Source: Zwartia panacis (GTDB taxonomy: Bacteria > Pseudomonadota > Gammaproteobacteria > Burkholderiales > Burkholderiaceae_B). From it: DNA of 64,000 bases. The notes below the pieces were generated by a model that had not been told where the DNA came from, ran no database searches, and saw nothing but the letters and a program-made list of their open reading frames with translations. Position numbers and translations under genes: made by a program. The stretch spans positions 124,001 through 188,000 of the forward strand of contig NZ_JAUHHF010000005.1 of NCBI RefSeq assembly GCF_030410395.1. Direction: 5' to 3'. Positions 23,758 to 32,206 of the stretch are shown here, one piece after another; position 1 is the stretch's first letter; each line of letters starts with the position of its first letter.

Positions 23758-24419
23758 GCCGGTGTGACCAGCCGATAGCCCCCACCACGGACTGTCTCGA
23801 TGTAGTCCTTGGGCAGTTTCTTTCGGAGGCGCCCAATAAAAACTTCGATCGTATTAGAGTCTCTGTCAAAGTCTTGCGCGTAAATATGTTCGGTGAGTTC
23901 TGCTTTGCTGACTAATTCATTTTGATGATGCATTAAATATGAAAGGACTTTGAATTCATGACTCGTCAAGTTGAGGACAAGACCATCGATCGCAACCTTT
24001 CCTGTTTTGGTGTTGAGTTCGATGACGCCACAATGCAAGATAGATGTCGAGTGTCCCGCGGCGCGTCTGATAATCGCACGCAAGCGTGCAAGTAACTCTT
24101 CCATCCGGAAGGGTTTGGCAAGGTAGTCATCCGCGCCTGCATCAATGCCGATCACCTTCTCGCTCCAATTGTCTCGCGCGGTCAAAATAATCACCGGTGT
24201 GGTGATGCCAGCTTCGCGCCAATTTTTCAGGATGCTGATGCCATCCATTTGTGGCAGACCGAGATCAAGGATGATTGCGTCATATGGCTCGGTTAATCCC
24301 AAAAATAAAGCTTGCCTGCCATCAGTTGCGATATCGACAACATAACTTTCTTCTTTGAGCGAAGACGCGAGTTGATCGCTGATGTTGGGCTCATCCTCGA
24401 CAATTAGTATGCGCATCAA
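23754..24419 (-). CDS. QseB/PmrA-like OmpR-family response regulator
   Basis: The protein has 221 residues. The receiver has ED (8-9), phospho-acceptor Asp52 (LDLGLPQMDG), TARD and the Lys of AKPF. The C-terminal winged helix has LTSHEFKVLSYLM and ends VRGGGYRLVTPA. It is co-transcribed with the kinase (ATGA overlap) and lies 18 bases downstream of the PepSY gene on the same strand. In other proteobacteria, comparable TCS-PepSY clusters neighbour cytochrome b561/DHC/SHP genes, as here. Its likely target is the palindrome at 24848-24864. Confidence 0.85.
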   Translation of the reverse strand: MMRILIVEDEPNISDQLASSLKEESYVVDIATDGRQALFLGLTEPYDAIILDLGLPQMDGISILKNWREAGITTPVIILTARDNWSEKVIGIDAGADDYLAKPFRMEELLARLRAIIRRAAGHSTSILHCGVIELNTKTGKVAIDGLVLNLTSHEFKVLSYLMHHQNELVSKAELTEHIYAQDFDRDSNTIEVFIGRLRKKLPKDYIETVRGGGYRLVTPA

Positions 24420-24437
24420 TCGTTGTCCGGGATCAAT

Positions 24438-24770
24438 CTATTTAATTTTCTTGGAAATAACAGCTGCATTTTTTGCGTCGACTTTCAGTTTTTGACGATA
24501 ACCGTCTTTCTGAAGCAATTTGATTTCATAAATCCATTGGCCGTGTTCTCGTTCAAGTTCAACTTCAACAATCTGACCGGAAAAATCCTTTTCGAGTTTG
24601 AGAAGGATGGCGCTGAGGGGAAGTATCTCCCCAGACTCTAGCGCAGCGCGAGCCTGGTCGTGGTCGCCAGAGCTGGCAATTGCTGGCGCGCTTGTGCCCG
24701 CATTGATCCCGAACGCCAGGGCAAGCGCGAGTACAAGGTTCCGTAATAAAGATATGTGTCTGACTTTCAT
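24438..24770 (-). CDS. exported PepSY-domain protein
   Basis: The protein has 110 residues from the ATG at 24768-24770; the longer frame to 24827 has an atypical N-terminus with Cys and no signal peptide at its start. A signal peptide (LLRNLVLALALAFGINAG) is followed by one PepSY domain: a helix (AILLKLEKDFSGQIVEVELEREHGQWIYEIKLL) and strands with KLKVDAKNAAVI. Periplasmic PepSY proteins of this size usually sit beside two-component systems and may modulate the sensor. It is the first gene of the minus-strand operon with the regulator and kinase. Confidence 0.75.
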   Translation of the reverse strand: MKVRHISLLRNLVLALALAFGINAGTSAPAIASSGDHDQARAALESGEILPLSAILLKLEKDFSGQIVEVELEREHGQWIYEIKLLQKDGYRQKLKVDAKNAAVISKKIK

Positions 24771-24847
24771 GAATGAATCGGAACACTCAAGACAATATTT
24801 GATTAAAAAGCATCCGTTCATTATCACCTGATCAATATGAACACAAG

Positions 24848-24864
24848 CTGAACAAACTGTTCAG
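24848..24864. promoter_or_regulatory. palindromic operator between PepSY and cytochrome operons
   Basis: CTGAACA-AAC-TGTTCAG is a perfect inverted repeat in the 155-base divergent region, 62 bases upstream of the cytochrome ATG. It is well placed to control both operons. Confidence 0.5.
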
Positions 24865-24925
24865 AGTCTGTACAGGATGAGATAGGCAATATAGCGACAT
24901 CTTCACTAAAAATGTATATACCGCC

Positions 24926-25342
24926 ATGAAAAAGACGTCTTCGAAACAGCTTTTATTACAAACCATCACAGTTTTATCAGCTGGGGTCATGTGCTTTCAT
25001 GCGAGCGCCGCAGACACTTCGCCTCAAGCGCAGCTCGAAAAATGGGCCGTGACTGCGGGTCAGCCCGGTAATGCCACGAAAGGTGAGAAGCTTTTTAATC
25101 AAAAGCATGGGGATGTATGGTCATGCGCTTCTTGTCATAACAGCCCTCCCACGACTACTGGAAAGCATGCCTCCACATCCAAGCCCATCAAACCACTCGC
25201 ACCTGCTTTTAACGCGGAGGCTTTTACAGATACAGCCAAGGTTGATAAGTGGTTTAAAAGAAACTGCCGCGATGTGATGAAGCGAGAATGCACTCCAACC
25301 GAAAAAGCCGATGTGCTCGCTTACTTGCTGAGCCTTAAATGA
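24926..25342 (+). CDS. SHP-type monoheme cytochrome c (DUF1924)
   Basis: The protein has 138 residues. A signal peptide ends at ASA (near residue 28). The single heme site is CASCH (67-71). The conserved end NCRDVMKRECTPTEKADVLAYLLSL is typical of sphaeroides-heme-protein-like DUF1924 cytochromes. SHP is a periplasmic high-spin c-type cytochrome that binds O2 or NO-type ligands and receives electrons from a diheme cytochrome (family knowledge). It is the first gene of the SHP-DHC-cytochrome b operon, overlapping the next gene by four bases. Confidence 0.85.
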   Translation: MKKTSSKQLLLQTITVLSAGVMCFHASAADTSPQAQLEKWAVTAGQPGNATKGEKLFNQKHGDVWSCASCHNSPPTTTGKHASTSKPIKPLAPAFNAEAFTDTAKVDKWFKRNCRDVMKRECTPTEKADVLAYLLSLK

Positions 25343-25836
25343 TAATGAGGATCAGGGTCATGCAAATCGGTCAGTTTTTAATCTATTTTTTGGGTCTGAC
25401 GTTTGGATCAGTCACGCTGAACCCCGTGATGGCGGGGAGTGAAAATCTATTCCCTGCAAAGATCTCACCCCAGTACCAACAAGAATGTGCGGCATGTCAT
25501 CTGGCGTATCCTCCTGCGCTTTTGCCGCGTCAATCCTGGATCAGACTGATGAACAATCTCGAGCATCATTTTGGTTCGGATGCATCGATCGACATTGAGG
25601 CGGTCAAAGAAGTCAGCGTCTGGCTCAACGACAACGCGGGTACATTTAAACGTGTGCGTGCACAGCCCAAGGACGACAGAATTACCGAGTCAGATTGGTT
25701 TGTTCGAAAACATCGAAAAATTGATGAGGCTGTTTGGTTGCGTGATGCGATCAAAAGCCGCGCGAACTGCGCGGCCTGTCACACGCAGGCTGAGCGTGGA
25801 AATTATGACGACGATCATGTCGTGATTCCCAAATAA
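25339..25836 (+). CDS. diheme cytochrome c (DHC family)
   Basis: The protein has 165 residues with an N-terminal export signal. Heme motifs are CAACH (50-54) and CAACH (144-148), one near each end, as in DHC proteins that pass electrons from a membrane cytochrome b to SHP. It overlaps the SHP gene by ATGA and is followed after 11 bases by cytochrome b561. The alternative start at MQIGQF (residue 8) would shorten the leader. Confidence 0.85.
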   Translation: MIMRIRVMQIGQFLIYFLGLTFGSVTLNPVMAGSENLFPAKISPQYQQECAACHLAYPPALLPRQSWIRLMNNLEHHFGSDASIDIEAVKEVSVWLNDNAGTFKRVRAQPKDDRITESDWFVRKHRKIDEAVWLRDAIKSRANCAACHTQAERGNYDDDHVVIPK

Positions 25837-25847
25837 TGGAGTTTTAA

Positions 25848-26468
25848 ATGAGAAAAGTGGTTGATTTAGCGACACGCACCTATCACTGGCTTTTCGCTGC
25901 CAGCTTCCTTGGCGCCTATCTTTCAGCTGATAGCGAAAAATTCAGGCTTTTGCACGTGACGCTTGGCTACACGATGATCGGCTTGCTAGGTTTTCGATTG
26001 GTCTGGGGGATGTTCGGTCCCCGTCATATGCGCCTGAGCGCGATGTTTAGAAAGCTTAAAGGCTTAAAGCCCTTGCGTGAGGCATTTCGGTCAGGCCAGT
26101 TGTTGCAAGCTTCGCATCTTAAACAGAGTGCCAATTTACTCATGTCGTGGGTCATTGTGGCATTGCTGATCTCGGTGATTCCGTTGACGCTGAGCGGGTA
26201 CGCGGTCTATCACGAACTGGCGGGAAAGTGGCTGGAGGAAATCCACGAGTTTTTTGGAGAATTGATGTTATGGATGGTAGTCATCCACTTGATCATGATT
26301 GCAGTCGTGAGCCTGCTTAGACGCACGAATTTAGCTCAATCGATGATCACAGGATCAGTTTCGGGGACAGGACCTGATTTAATCAAATCTGAATATTCAG
26401 TCGTGTCGGTCGTTATTTTGATGAGTGTCTTGGCCTGGATCATTGGTTACATGTTTTTTATAAGCTGA
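25848..26468 (+). CDS. cytochrome b561-family membrane protein
   Basis: The protein has 206 residues with four to five membrane segments. Conserved histidines are in TYHWLF (about 13), LLHVTLGY (about 36), YHELAGKW and MVVIHLIM (about 149), fitting two b hemes of the Ni/Fe-hydrogenase-type b561 family. It would oxidise quinol and feed the periplasmic DHC and SHP cytochromes. GGAG lies just before the ATG. It is the last cytochrome gene; the TPR glycosyltransferase starts seven bases later and may be read from the same transcript. Confidence 0.85.
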   Translation: MRKVVDLATRTYHWLFAASFLGAYLSADSEKFRLLHVTLGYTMIGLLGFRLVWGMFGPRHMRLSAMFRKLKGLKPLREAFRSGQLLQASHLKQSANLLMSWVIVALLISVIPLTLSGYAVYHELAGKWLEEIHEFFGELMLWMVVIHLIMIAVVSLLRRTNLAQSMITGSVSGTGPDLIKSEYSVVSVVILMSVLAWIIGYMFFIS

Positions 26469-26474
26469 CGGTTT

Positions 26475-28073
26475 ATGATCGGGCTCTCCCTTTCATCATA
26501 TCTATCGACCATGAGCACAGACGATCAAAGGCTTGAAGAGGCTCAGGCCTTATTCAAGGCGGGTAAATTCGAGGAAGCAAAATTAATCTTTGCGGAGCTG
26601 GTCGAGCGTCACCCCATGCATGGGGTTGCATGGCAGGGCTTGGGATATGTTGCGGGAAAGCAGAGGCAATACGAGCGAGCTGTCCAGTACCTGGCGCAAG
26701 CTCAGCAATATCTGCCACCTTCTCTTGAGATATATGTCCAGCTGACTTATTTATCTAAGCTTGCTCGACTCAACGAGCAGGCGCTTTCTTGGGTTGAGCA
26801 AGGGTTACGACTAGCCCCCAGGGATTATGAGGCCTTATCTTACAAAACAGGGATCTTGATTGAGCTGGGCCGATACGAGGAGGCGGTCGCGCACATCAGA
26901 CAGGTGCTTGAAATATATCCCAACGATGCACAGCTGTATTTTCAGTTCGGTCAAATCAGTGGTGTGATGGGGCGTCTGCAAGATGAAGAGGATGCTTACC
27001 GACGGGCTCTTCAGATCAAGCCCGATGCATTGCAGGTGCGCGTGAATCTGGGTGTGGCGCTCCGAGATCAGTTTAAATTTGACGAAGCGTTAAGTCAGTT
27101 TAATCATGTTCTCAAAGTGGATCCCAATCATGCAGGTGCGCGAACGAACCGGGCACAATTGAATTTATTACTGGGAAATTTACCTCAAGGATGGAAGGAT
27201 TATGAATGGCGGTGGTTAGATGGCGTTGCGTCACATGGCATAGAGGGGCCTCGCTGGCAGCCACCTAAATCTGTTAAAGCAGCTCAGCCATGTAAATTGC
27301 TGATCCATGCCGAGCAAGGTTTTGGAGACACCATACAGTTTTCCAGATACGTTGCGGCCTTGAATACGCTGTTTCCCAAAACTGAGATCATATTTCGAGT
27401 TCAACACGAGCTTGTCAGTTTTTTAAGACCTAATTTCCCTCAAATCAATGTGCAGTCTGCGCAAGATCCTATGGTCGAGTTCGATGCACATTTACCTCTG
27501 CTAAGCGCTCCTTTCGCGCTGGAAAAATACCTTCAGGCGATTCCTGCTCTTGTGACCCCATTTTCAGTGTCCGAGGAAAAATTCAGAGAGTGGGGTGCGC
27601 GTCTGGGAGTTAAAAATAGATGCAGAGTTGGTCTTGTGTGGAGTGGCCGCCCCACACACCTGAATGACAAAAATAGATCCGTGACGCTGACTCACATGCT
27701 TTCACTCTTGAGTGAACGCCACGATTTTTACTCCTTGCAGAAAGAGATTCGTCCCCAAGATCAACAGGTATTGAGCGGCGAGAGCAGGCTGCAATCTTTC
27801 GGCGCCGATCTTCACGATTTCTCTGATACCGCCGCCTTATGCCAACACATGGATTTAGTCATCAGTGTGGATACCAGTGTGGCGCACTTGGCCGCTTCGC
27901 TGGGTCGGCCGACTTGGGTGATGTTGCCGCATTTACCTGACTGGCGGTGGCAGTTGAATCGGTCGGATACGGACTGGTATGACACTGTGCGGCTATTCAG
28001 ACAAGCCTCGCCTGGAAAGTGGGCCGAAGTGATTGAGCAGGTTAAGGATGCGTTGACTCAGAAGCTTTCTTGA
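26475..28073 (+). CDS. TPR protein with C-terminal glycosyltransferase-9-like domain
   Basis: The protein has 532 residues. Residues about 15-230 form six or so tetratricopeptide repeats (AQALFKAGKFEEAKLIF, ALQIKPDALQVRVNLGVALRDQFKFDEAL). The C-terminal ~280 residues have AEQGFGDTIQFSRYV, GLVWSGRPTHLNDKNRS and the terminal motif DLVISVDTSVAHLAASLGRPTWVMLP, the nucleotide-sugar end of GT9/heptosyltransferase-like proteins. Such fusions act in envelope or protein glycosylation (inference). The start may be the ATG at 26511 (MSTDDQ). Confidence 0.75.
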   Translation: MIGLSLSSYLSTMSTDDQRLEEAQALFKAGKFEEAKLIFAELVERHPMHGVAWQGLGYVAGKQRQYERAVQYLAQAQQYLPPSLEIYVQLTYLSKLARLNEQALSWVEQGLRLAPRDYEALSYKTGILIELGRYEEAVAHIRQVLEIYPNDAQLYFQFGQISGVMGRLQDEEDAYRRALQIKPDALQVRVNLGVALRDQFKFDEALSQFNHVLKVDPNHAGARTNRAQLNLLLGNLPQGWKDYEWRWLDGVASHGIEGPRWQPPKSVKAAQPCKLLIHAEQGFGDTIQFSRYVAALNTLFPKTEIIFRVQHELVSFLRPNFPQINVQSAQDPMVEFDAHLPLLSAPFALEKYLQAIPALVTPFSVSEEKFREWGARLGVKNRCRVGLVWSGRPTHLNDKNRSVTLTHMLSLLSERHDFYSLQKEIRPQDQQVLSGESRLQSFGADLHDFSDTAALCQHMDLVISVDTSVAHLAASLGRPTWVMLPHLPDWRWQLNRSDTDWYDTVRLFRQASPGKWAEVIEQVKDALTQKLS

Positions 28074-28084
28074 TCTTATAAAGT

Positions 28085-29851
28085 ATGAATCGTGATTTCA
28101 CTGGAATAAAAATGACAAGTTCAATGTCACCTTTGCGGGTCAGCGGTTTGACTGCGCAAAATACAGGCGCTCATGCCGTCGTGAGTGCGTTAAAGCGGCA
28201 TGGCGTCGACACGATATTCGGGCAAAGCTTGCCTAGCATGGTGCACCTTGTGGCTGAAAAGCAAGGAATCCGACAAATCGCGTACAGAACTGAAAACGCG
28301 GGTGGCTACATGGCCGATGCCTATGCGCGCGTGAGTGGAAAAATCGGCGTGGTCACTGCACAAAATGGCCCTGCCGCGGCACTCCTGGTTCCGCCACTAG
28401 CGGAGGCTTTGAAGGCCTCTGTCCCCTTACTGGCACTTGTCCAAGACGTCAGCGCAGAGCATACGGATCGGAACGCTTTTCAGGACCTCGATCACATCGG
28501 CATGTTCACGGCGGTCACCAAGTGGGTCCGTCGCGTGACCGACGTCTCACGGATCGAGGATTACATCGATCAGGCGATCACAGCCGCGTGCACTGGAAGA
28601 CCTGGGCCCGTCGTGCTGATGCTGCCCGCGGATATTTTGCTTCAACCATATGGCGCTTCGAAAAGAAAATACACACTGGGTCATTACCCGCTTGATCGTG
28701 TCACAGCTTCTTCTGAATGTATTGCGCAAGCGGCCGAACTGCTGGCCCAGGCAAAAAATCCGCTCATCATTGCTGGCGGCGGTGTGCATTTGTCGCATGC
28801 GCACGAGGAGCTCTCGGCACTCCAGGACCTTTGCCACCTTCCTGTTGCGACGACTGTGATGGGTAAAGGGAGTGTCGATGAAACCCATCCACTCTCGCTT
28901 GGTGTGATGACTTATTTCCTGGGACCGAATGGTTCCGGTCGACATCAGCGCCCATTGTTGGAAAGTGCAGATGTTGTTTTGCTGATCGGCACGCGAACGA
29001 ATCAAAACGGGACGGACTCATGGAAGTTGTATCCAAAAGGTGCGACTTTTATCCACCTCGATATTGATGGCAACGAAGTGGGGCGAAACTACGAAGCGAT
29101 GAGGCTGGTAGGCGACGCGAAGCTGACACTGTCGGCACTGACACACGCGATCGTGGCACTGAATAGCTCGATCAGAAAAGAAGCGCGGACAGCCGTGGAG
29201 AAAAAAATCGCTGCCGGACGCGCGGCATTCTTTAAAGAATCCGAAGAGGTCAGAAAGTCGGATGCCATGCCGATCAGACCTGAGCGCATCATGCAGGAGA
29301 TTCAGTCTCAGCTGACAGACAATTCGATCGTCGTGGCGGATGCGAGTTACTCTTCGATATGGATCGCAAACTTTCTGGTTTCTCTCAAAGCGGGTATGCG
29401 TTTTATCACTCCCCGGGGGCTGGCAGGCTTAGGCTGGGGATTTCCAATGGCGCTTGGCGTCAAAGTCGCCCAACCTCAGAAAGAAGTATTTTGCGTGGTG
29501 GGCGATGGTGGGTTTGGCCACGTGTGGTCAGAACTCGAAACGGCTGCACGGATGGGCATCAAAGTCACTCTGATTCTGATTAATAACGGAATATTGGGCT
29601 ATCAGAAACATGCTGAGAATGTGAAATTTGGGGATCACACGTCAGCTGTACATTTCAAGCCAGTTGATCACGCTGCAATCGCGAGAAATAGTGGATGCGA
29701 TGGTATCCGCGTGACGGATCCAAAAGAACTTGCTGCTGCGATCGCCCAGGCAAAGAAAAATACTGGAACCACGTTGATCGAAGTCATTTGCGATGAAAAC
29801 GCATTTCCACCGATTACTTTCTACACTCCTGATGCGGCGGTGATTCAATGA
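28085..29851 (+). CDS. thiamine-diphosphate-dependent enzyme, acetolactate-synthase-like
   Basis: The protein has 588 residues with three domains: N-terminal PYR (catalytic Glu in RTENAGGYMADAYAR), central FAD/NAD-like domain (AKNPLIIAGGGVHLS) and C-terminal PP domain with the ThDP motif GDGGFGHVWSELETA ... INN. It is a relative of acetolactate synthase, benzoylformate decarboxylase and similar lyases; the substrate cannot be fixed from sequence. A small subunit gene is absent, arguing against biosynthetic IlvBN. It overlaps an SDR gene by four bases and is followed by a Bug-type receptor, suggesting catabolism of an imported organic acid. The start may be the ATG at 28115 (MTSSMS). Confidence 0.8.
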   Translation: MNRDFTGIKMTSSMSPLRVSGLTAQNTGAHAVVSALKRHGVDTIFGQSLPSMVHLVAEKQGIRQIAYRTENAGGYMADAYARVSGKIGVVTAQNGPAAALLVPPLAEALKASVPLLALVQDVSAEHTDRNAFQDLDHIGMFTAVTKWVRRVTDVSRIEDYIDQAITAACTGRPGPVVLMLPADILLQPYGASKRKYTLGHYPLDRVTASSECIAQAAELLAQAKNPLIIAGGGVHLSHAHEELSALQDLCHLPVATTVMGKGSVDETHPLSLGVMTYFLGPNGSGRHQRPLLESADVVLLIGTRTNQNGTDSWKLYPKGATFIHLDIDGNEVGRNYEAMRLVGDAKLTLSALTHAIVALNSSIRKEARTAVEKKIAAGRAAFFKESEEVRKSDAMPIRPERIMQEIQSQLTDNSIVVADASYSSIWIANFLVSLKAGMRFITPRGLAGLGWGFPMALGVKVAQPQKEVFCVVGDGGFGHVWSELETAARMGIKVTLILINNGILGYQKHAENVKFGDHTSAVHFKPVDHAAIARNSGCDGIRVTDPKELAAAIAQAKKNTGTTLIEVICDENAFPPITFYTPDAAVIQ

Positions 29852-30603
29852 GTCAAAAACGGATCGCGGTTGTGACGGGTGCTCGCCAAGGGATTGGTTT
29901 AGAAACCTCGAAAGCTTTATTACAAGACAACCACTTTGTGGTGATGGTGGATCGTGAACCCTTTGACGCGGTCGCACTGCTTGGCAGCCTTCATCAAGCA
30001 AATGTTATGTCGCAGGTCTTGGATGTGACAGACTATGAAGGTGTGGCGAGACTGCATCAAACGATCCGTGACAAAATAGGCCAAGTTTCAGTTCTCGTGA
30101 ACAACGCGGGAATTTCGCCTAAGCAACCCGATGGACGTTCTAGCGGGATCTTGCAACTCGATCCCAAAGAATGGGCCAAGGTGATTGAGGTCAACCTCAC
30201 CTCAGTGATGCGTATGTGCCAAATCTTCATACCGGATATGCAGGCACTGCGATACGGGAGGATTGTCAATATCTCATCATTGGCCGGCCGTTCGAAGTCA
30301 GTCGTGGCAGGTCCGAGTTATATGGCGTCTAAAGCCGGTGTGCTCGGGTTGACGCGTGCCATTGCATCAGAGATGGGTCCTTTTGGCATCACGGCGAACT
30401 GTGTCGCGCCTGGGCGGATTTTGACAGAGATGGCCATGCAGGCCGGAGAAGAAGTGAACCGCAGGTATGCTGAACAAATTCCAGTCAAACGGATTGGTAC
30501 CCCTGAAGAGGTCGGCAAAGCCGTTGCATTTTTATGCGCTGAAAGTAGTGGATTTATTAATGGTGCGACCATCGACGTGAATGGTGGCTTTTTCATGTCG
30601 TAA
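29848..30603 (+). CDS. short-chain dehydrogenase/reductase
   Basis: The protein has 251 residues, the classical SDR size. Cofactor motif TGARQGIGLE (9-18), NNAGIS, catalytic Ser in NISSLAG and YMASK with the Tyr-Lys pair, ending DVNGGFFMS. It is closest in pattern to 3-oxoacyl-ACP-reductase-like (FabG-like) catabolic SDRs. It overlaps the ThDP enzyme gene (ATGA), so the two act in one pathway. Confidence 0.85.
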   Translation: MSQKRIAVVTGARQGIGLETSKALLQDNHFVVMVDREPFDAVALLGSLHQANVMSQVLDVTDYEGVARLHQTIRDKIGQVSVLVNNAGISPKQPDGRSSGILQLDPKEWAKVIEVNLTSVMRMCQIFIPDMQALRYGRIVNISSLAGRSKSVVAGPSYMASKAGVLGLTRAIASEMGPFGITANCVAPGRILTEMAMQAGEEVNRRYAEQIPVKRIGTPEEVGKAVAFLCAESSGFINGATIDVNGGFFMS

Positions 30604-30643
30604 ACGATGAAATGATCGTGATATCTAAAATAACGGAGCAAAC

Positions 30644-31600
30644 ATGATTCAGAAATTAAAGTTAGGTTTAAGTGCTTTGGCGTTGATGGCAAGTGCTGGG
30701 GTCGTTAGTGCGCAAAACTTTCCCCAGCGTGAGGTCACGCTGATTGTCAATTTCGGCGCGGGTGGGGCCACTGACGTCGCATCACGCGCGTTGGCGCAAG
30801 GGATGGAGGCGCCACTTGGAAAACCTGTCATTGTTCAAAACAAACCAGGCGCACTCGGAACATTAACGCCAGCCTACATCGCCAAACAGAAACCCGATGG
30901 TTATCAAGTTGGCGTTGTGACGTATTCGACTGTAGCCATCATGCCCCACTTGATGGATCTCACCTACACCATTCATGATTTTGAGTTTGTCGCGGGCTTC
31001 GGCCGCTTTCGTTATGGCGTGGCCGTACGCGCCGATTCACCCTACAAATCGTTGACAGATCTTGTTGCCGCTTCCAAAGCAGGTAAAGGCGTATTTTTTG
31101 GGGCACCATCCGCACCGAACAATCTCGCCATGTTTGAATTAGGTCGGGTAACGGGTGGAAAGTTTGAGCAAATCAGCTACAAATCAGGCACAGAGACAGT
31201 GACAGCGTTGTTGGGTGGACAGGTCGAAGTGATCGTTCAAAATCCCTCGGATATATTGCCTCACATCACAAGTGGAAAGCTGCGCATGCTGGCCTCTGCA
31301 AGTCCAATGCGCTGGACTGAGCTCCCCGACGTACCGACGATGAAAGAACAAGGCTTTGAAGTCGAGATCGACTCATGGATGGGGCTGGCCGTACCGAAAG
31401 GCACACCCAAACCCATCGTGGATAAGCTTCAGTCTGCAACGCTTGATTCAGTTAAAAATCCAGAGGTTGCAAAACGACTCACGAGTCTCGGTGTGGATCC
31501 CTCGCCATTGACCGGTAAGCAGTATGAAGAAGTCTTACAGACCGGCTTCGTGCAGATGGGTAAGGCGATTAAGGCTGCGAATCTGCCACGGATTAATTAA
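30644..31600 (+). CDS. Bug/TctC-family periplasmic tricarboxylate-type receptor
   Basis: The protein has 318 residues. A signal peptide ends in VSAQ. Typical segments: FPQREVTLIVNFGAGGATDVASRALA, PVIVQNKPGALGT, the KPDGYQ loop and a C-terminal GLAVPKGTPKPIVDKLQ. Bug proteins are the solute receptors of tripartite tricarboxylate transporters and are greatly expanded in Bordetella-like Burkholderiales. No TctA/TctB membrane genes are near, so it may share them or act as a sensor. A GGAG precedes the ATG. Confidence 0.85.
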   Translation: MIQKLKLGLSALALMASAGVVSAQNFPQREVTLIVNFGAGGATDVASRALAQGMEAPLGKPVIVQNKPGALGTLTPAYIAKQKPDGYQVGVVTYSTVAIMPHLMDLTYTIHDFEFVAGFGRFRYGVAVRADSPYKSLTDLVAASKAGKGVFFGAPSAPNNLAMFELGRVTGGKFEQISYKSGTETVTALLGGQVEVIVQNPSDILPHITSGKLRMLASASPMRWTELPDVPTMKEQGFEVEIDSWMGLAVPKGTPKPIVDKLQSATLDSVKNPEVAKRLTSLGVDPSPLTGKQYEEVLQTGFVQMGKAIKAANLPRIN

Positions 31601-31611
31601 AGGATCATTTT

Positions 31612-32199
31612 TTAAGCGCAACTCACAATCAGATTATTCATCTCAAGCTCAGCCATCTCGGTCATCTTGAGTAGATTGTCTGCGAGGTCAGAGAGCTCTG
31701 AGACATCAAGCGCTGTGCCTTTTTCCATGTTGACCATATTGGTATAAAGCTGCACGAGTTCTTCGAGGATGTCCAGACTCTCGCCTACTTCTTCGTCAAG
31801 CTCCAGCGACTCCTGGTCTTGAAAGAAACCTGTCAGAAAAGCATCGAGCTCTTCGCCGCGCAATTGAGCGTGTGCGATGAGTTCGTTCAAAGATGTCGCT
31901 TTTTCCAGCGATGTCAGCATGAATGGCATCACGGCATCTTCTGACGCATGCTCCGCAAGCAACCCCCAAAAATCTTCCAGAAAAGTTTTGGTGACCTCGT
32001 CCAGTTTTTCTTGCGAGGGGAGTTCTGGGAACTCGCCGTCCCATAAGGCATTCAATTCAAAGAGCGGGTCGACCACATAAGGGCTTGCGATCGCCCCCAT
32101 GAAAGCTGCCCGCACCTCATGGAACTGATAAGGACACTGATACTCGCTCAGCAGTGACTGAACGTGTTGATGGATCGCGACTGCTGAGCTTTGCATCAT
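31612..32199 (-). CDS. acidic UPF0149/YecA-like protein
   Basis: The protein has 195 residues from ATG 32197-32199, chosen for its AGGAC Shine-Dalgarno; a longer frame covers the neighbouring gene's coding strand and is not credible. It is rich in Glu, Asp and Leu and all-helical: HQHVQSLLSEYQCPYQFHEVRAAFMGA, EELDAFLTGFFQDQESLELDEEVGESLDILEELVQLY. The layout (helical domain with xGxxDAFLxGF) recalls the UPF0149/YecA family of unknown function, but the match is not certain. It starts eight bases after the gamma-glutamyltransferase stop. Confidence 0.5.
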   Translation of the reverse strand: MMQSSAVAIHQHVQSLLSEYQCPYQFHEVRAAFMGAIASPYVVDPLFELNALWDGEFPELPSQEKLDEVTKTFLEDFWGLLAEHASEDAVMPFMLTSLEKATSLNELIAHAQLRGEELDAFLTGFFQDQESLELDEEVGESLDILEELVQLYTNMVNMEKGTALDVSELSDLADNLLKMTEMAELEMNNLIVSCA

Positions 32200-32206
32200 G
32201 TATGTC

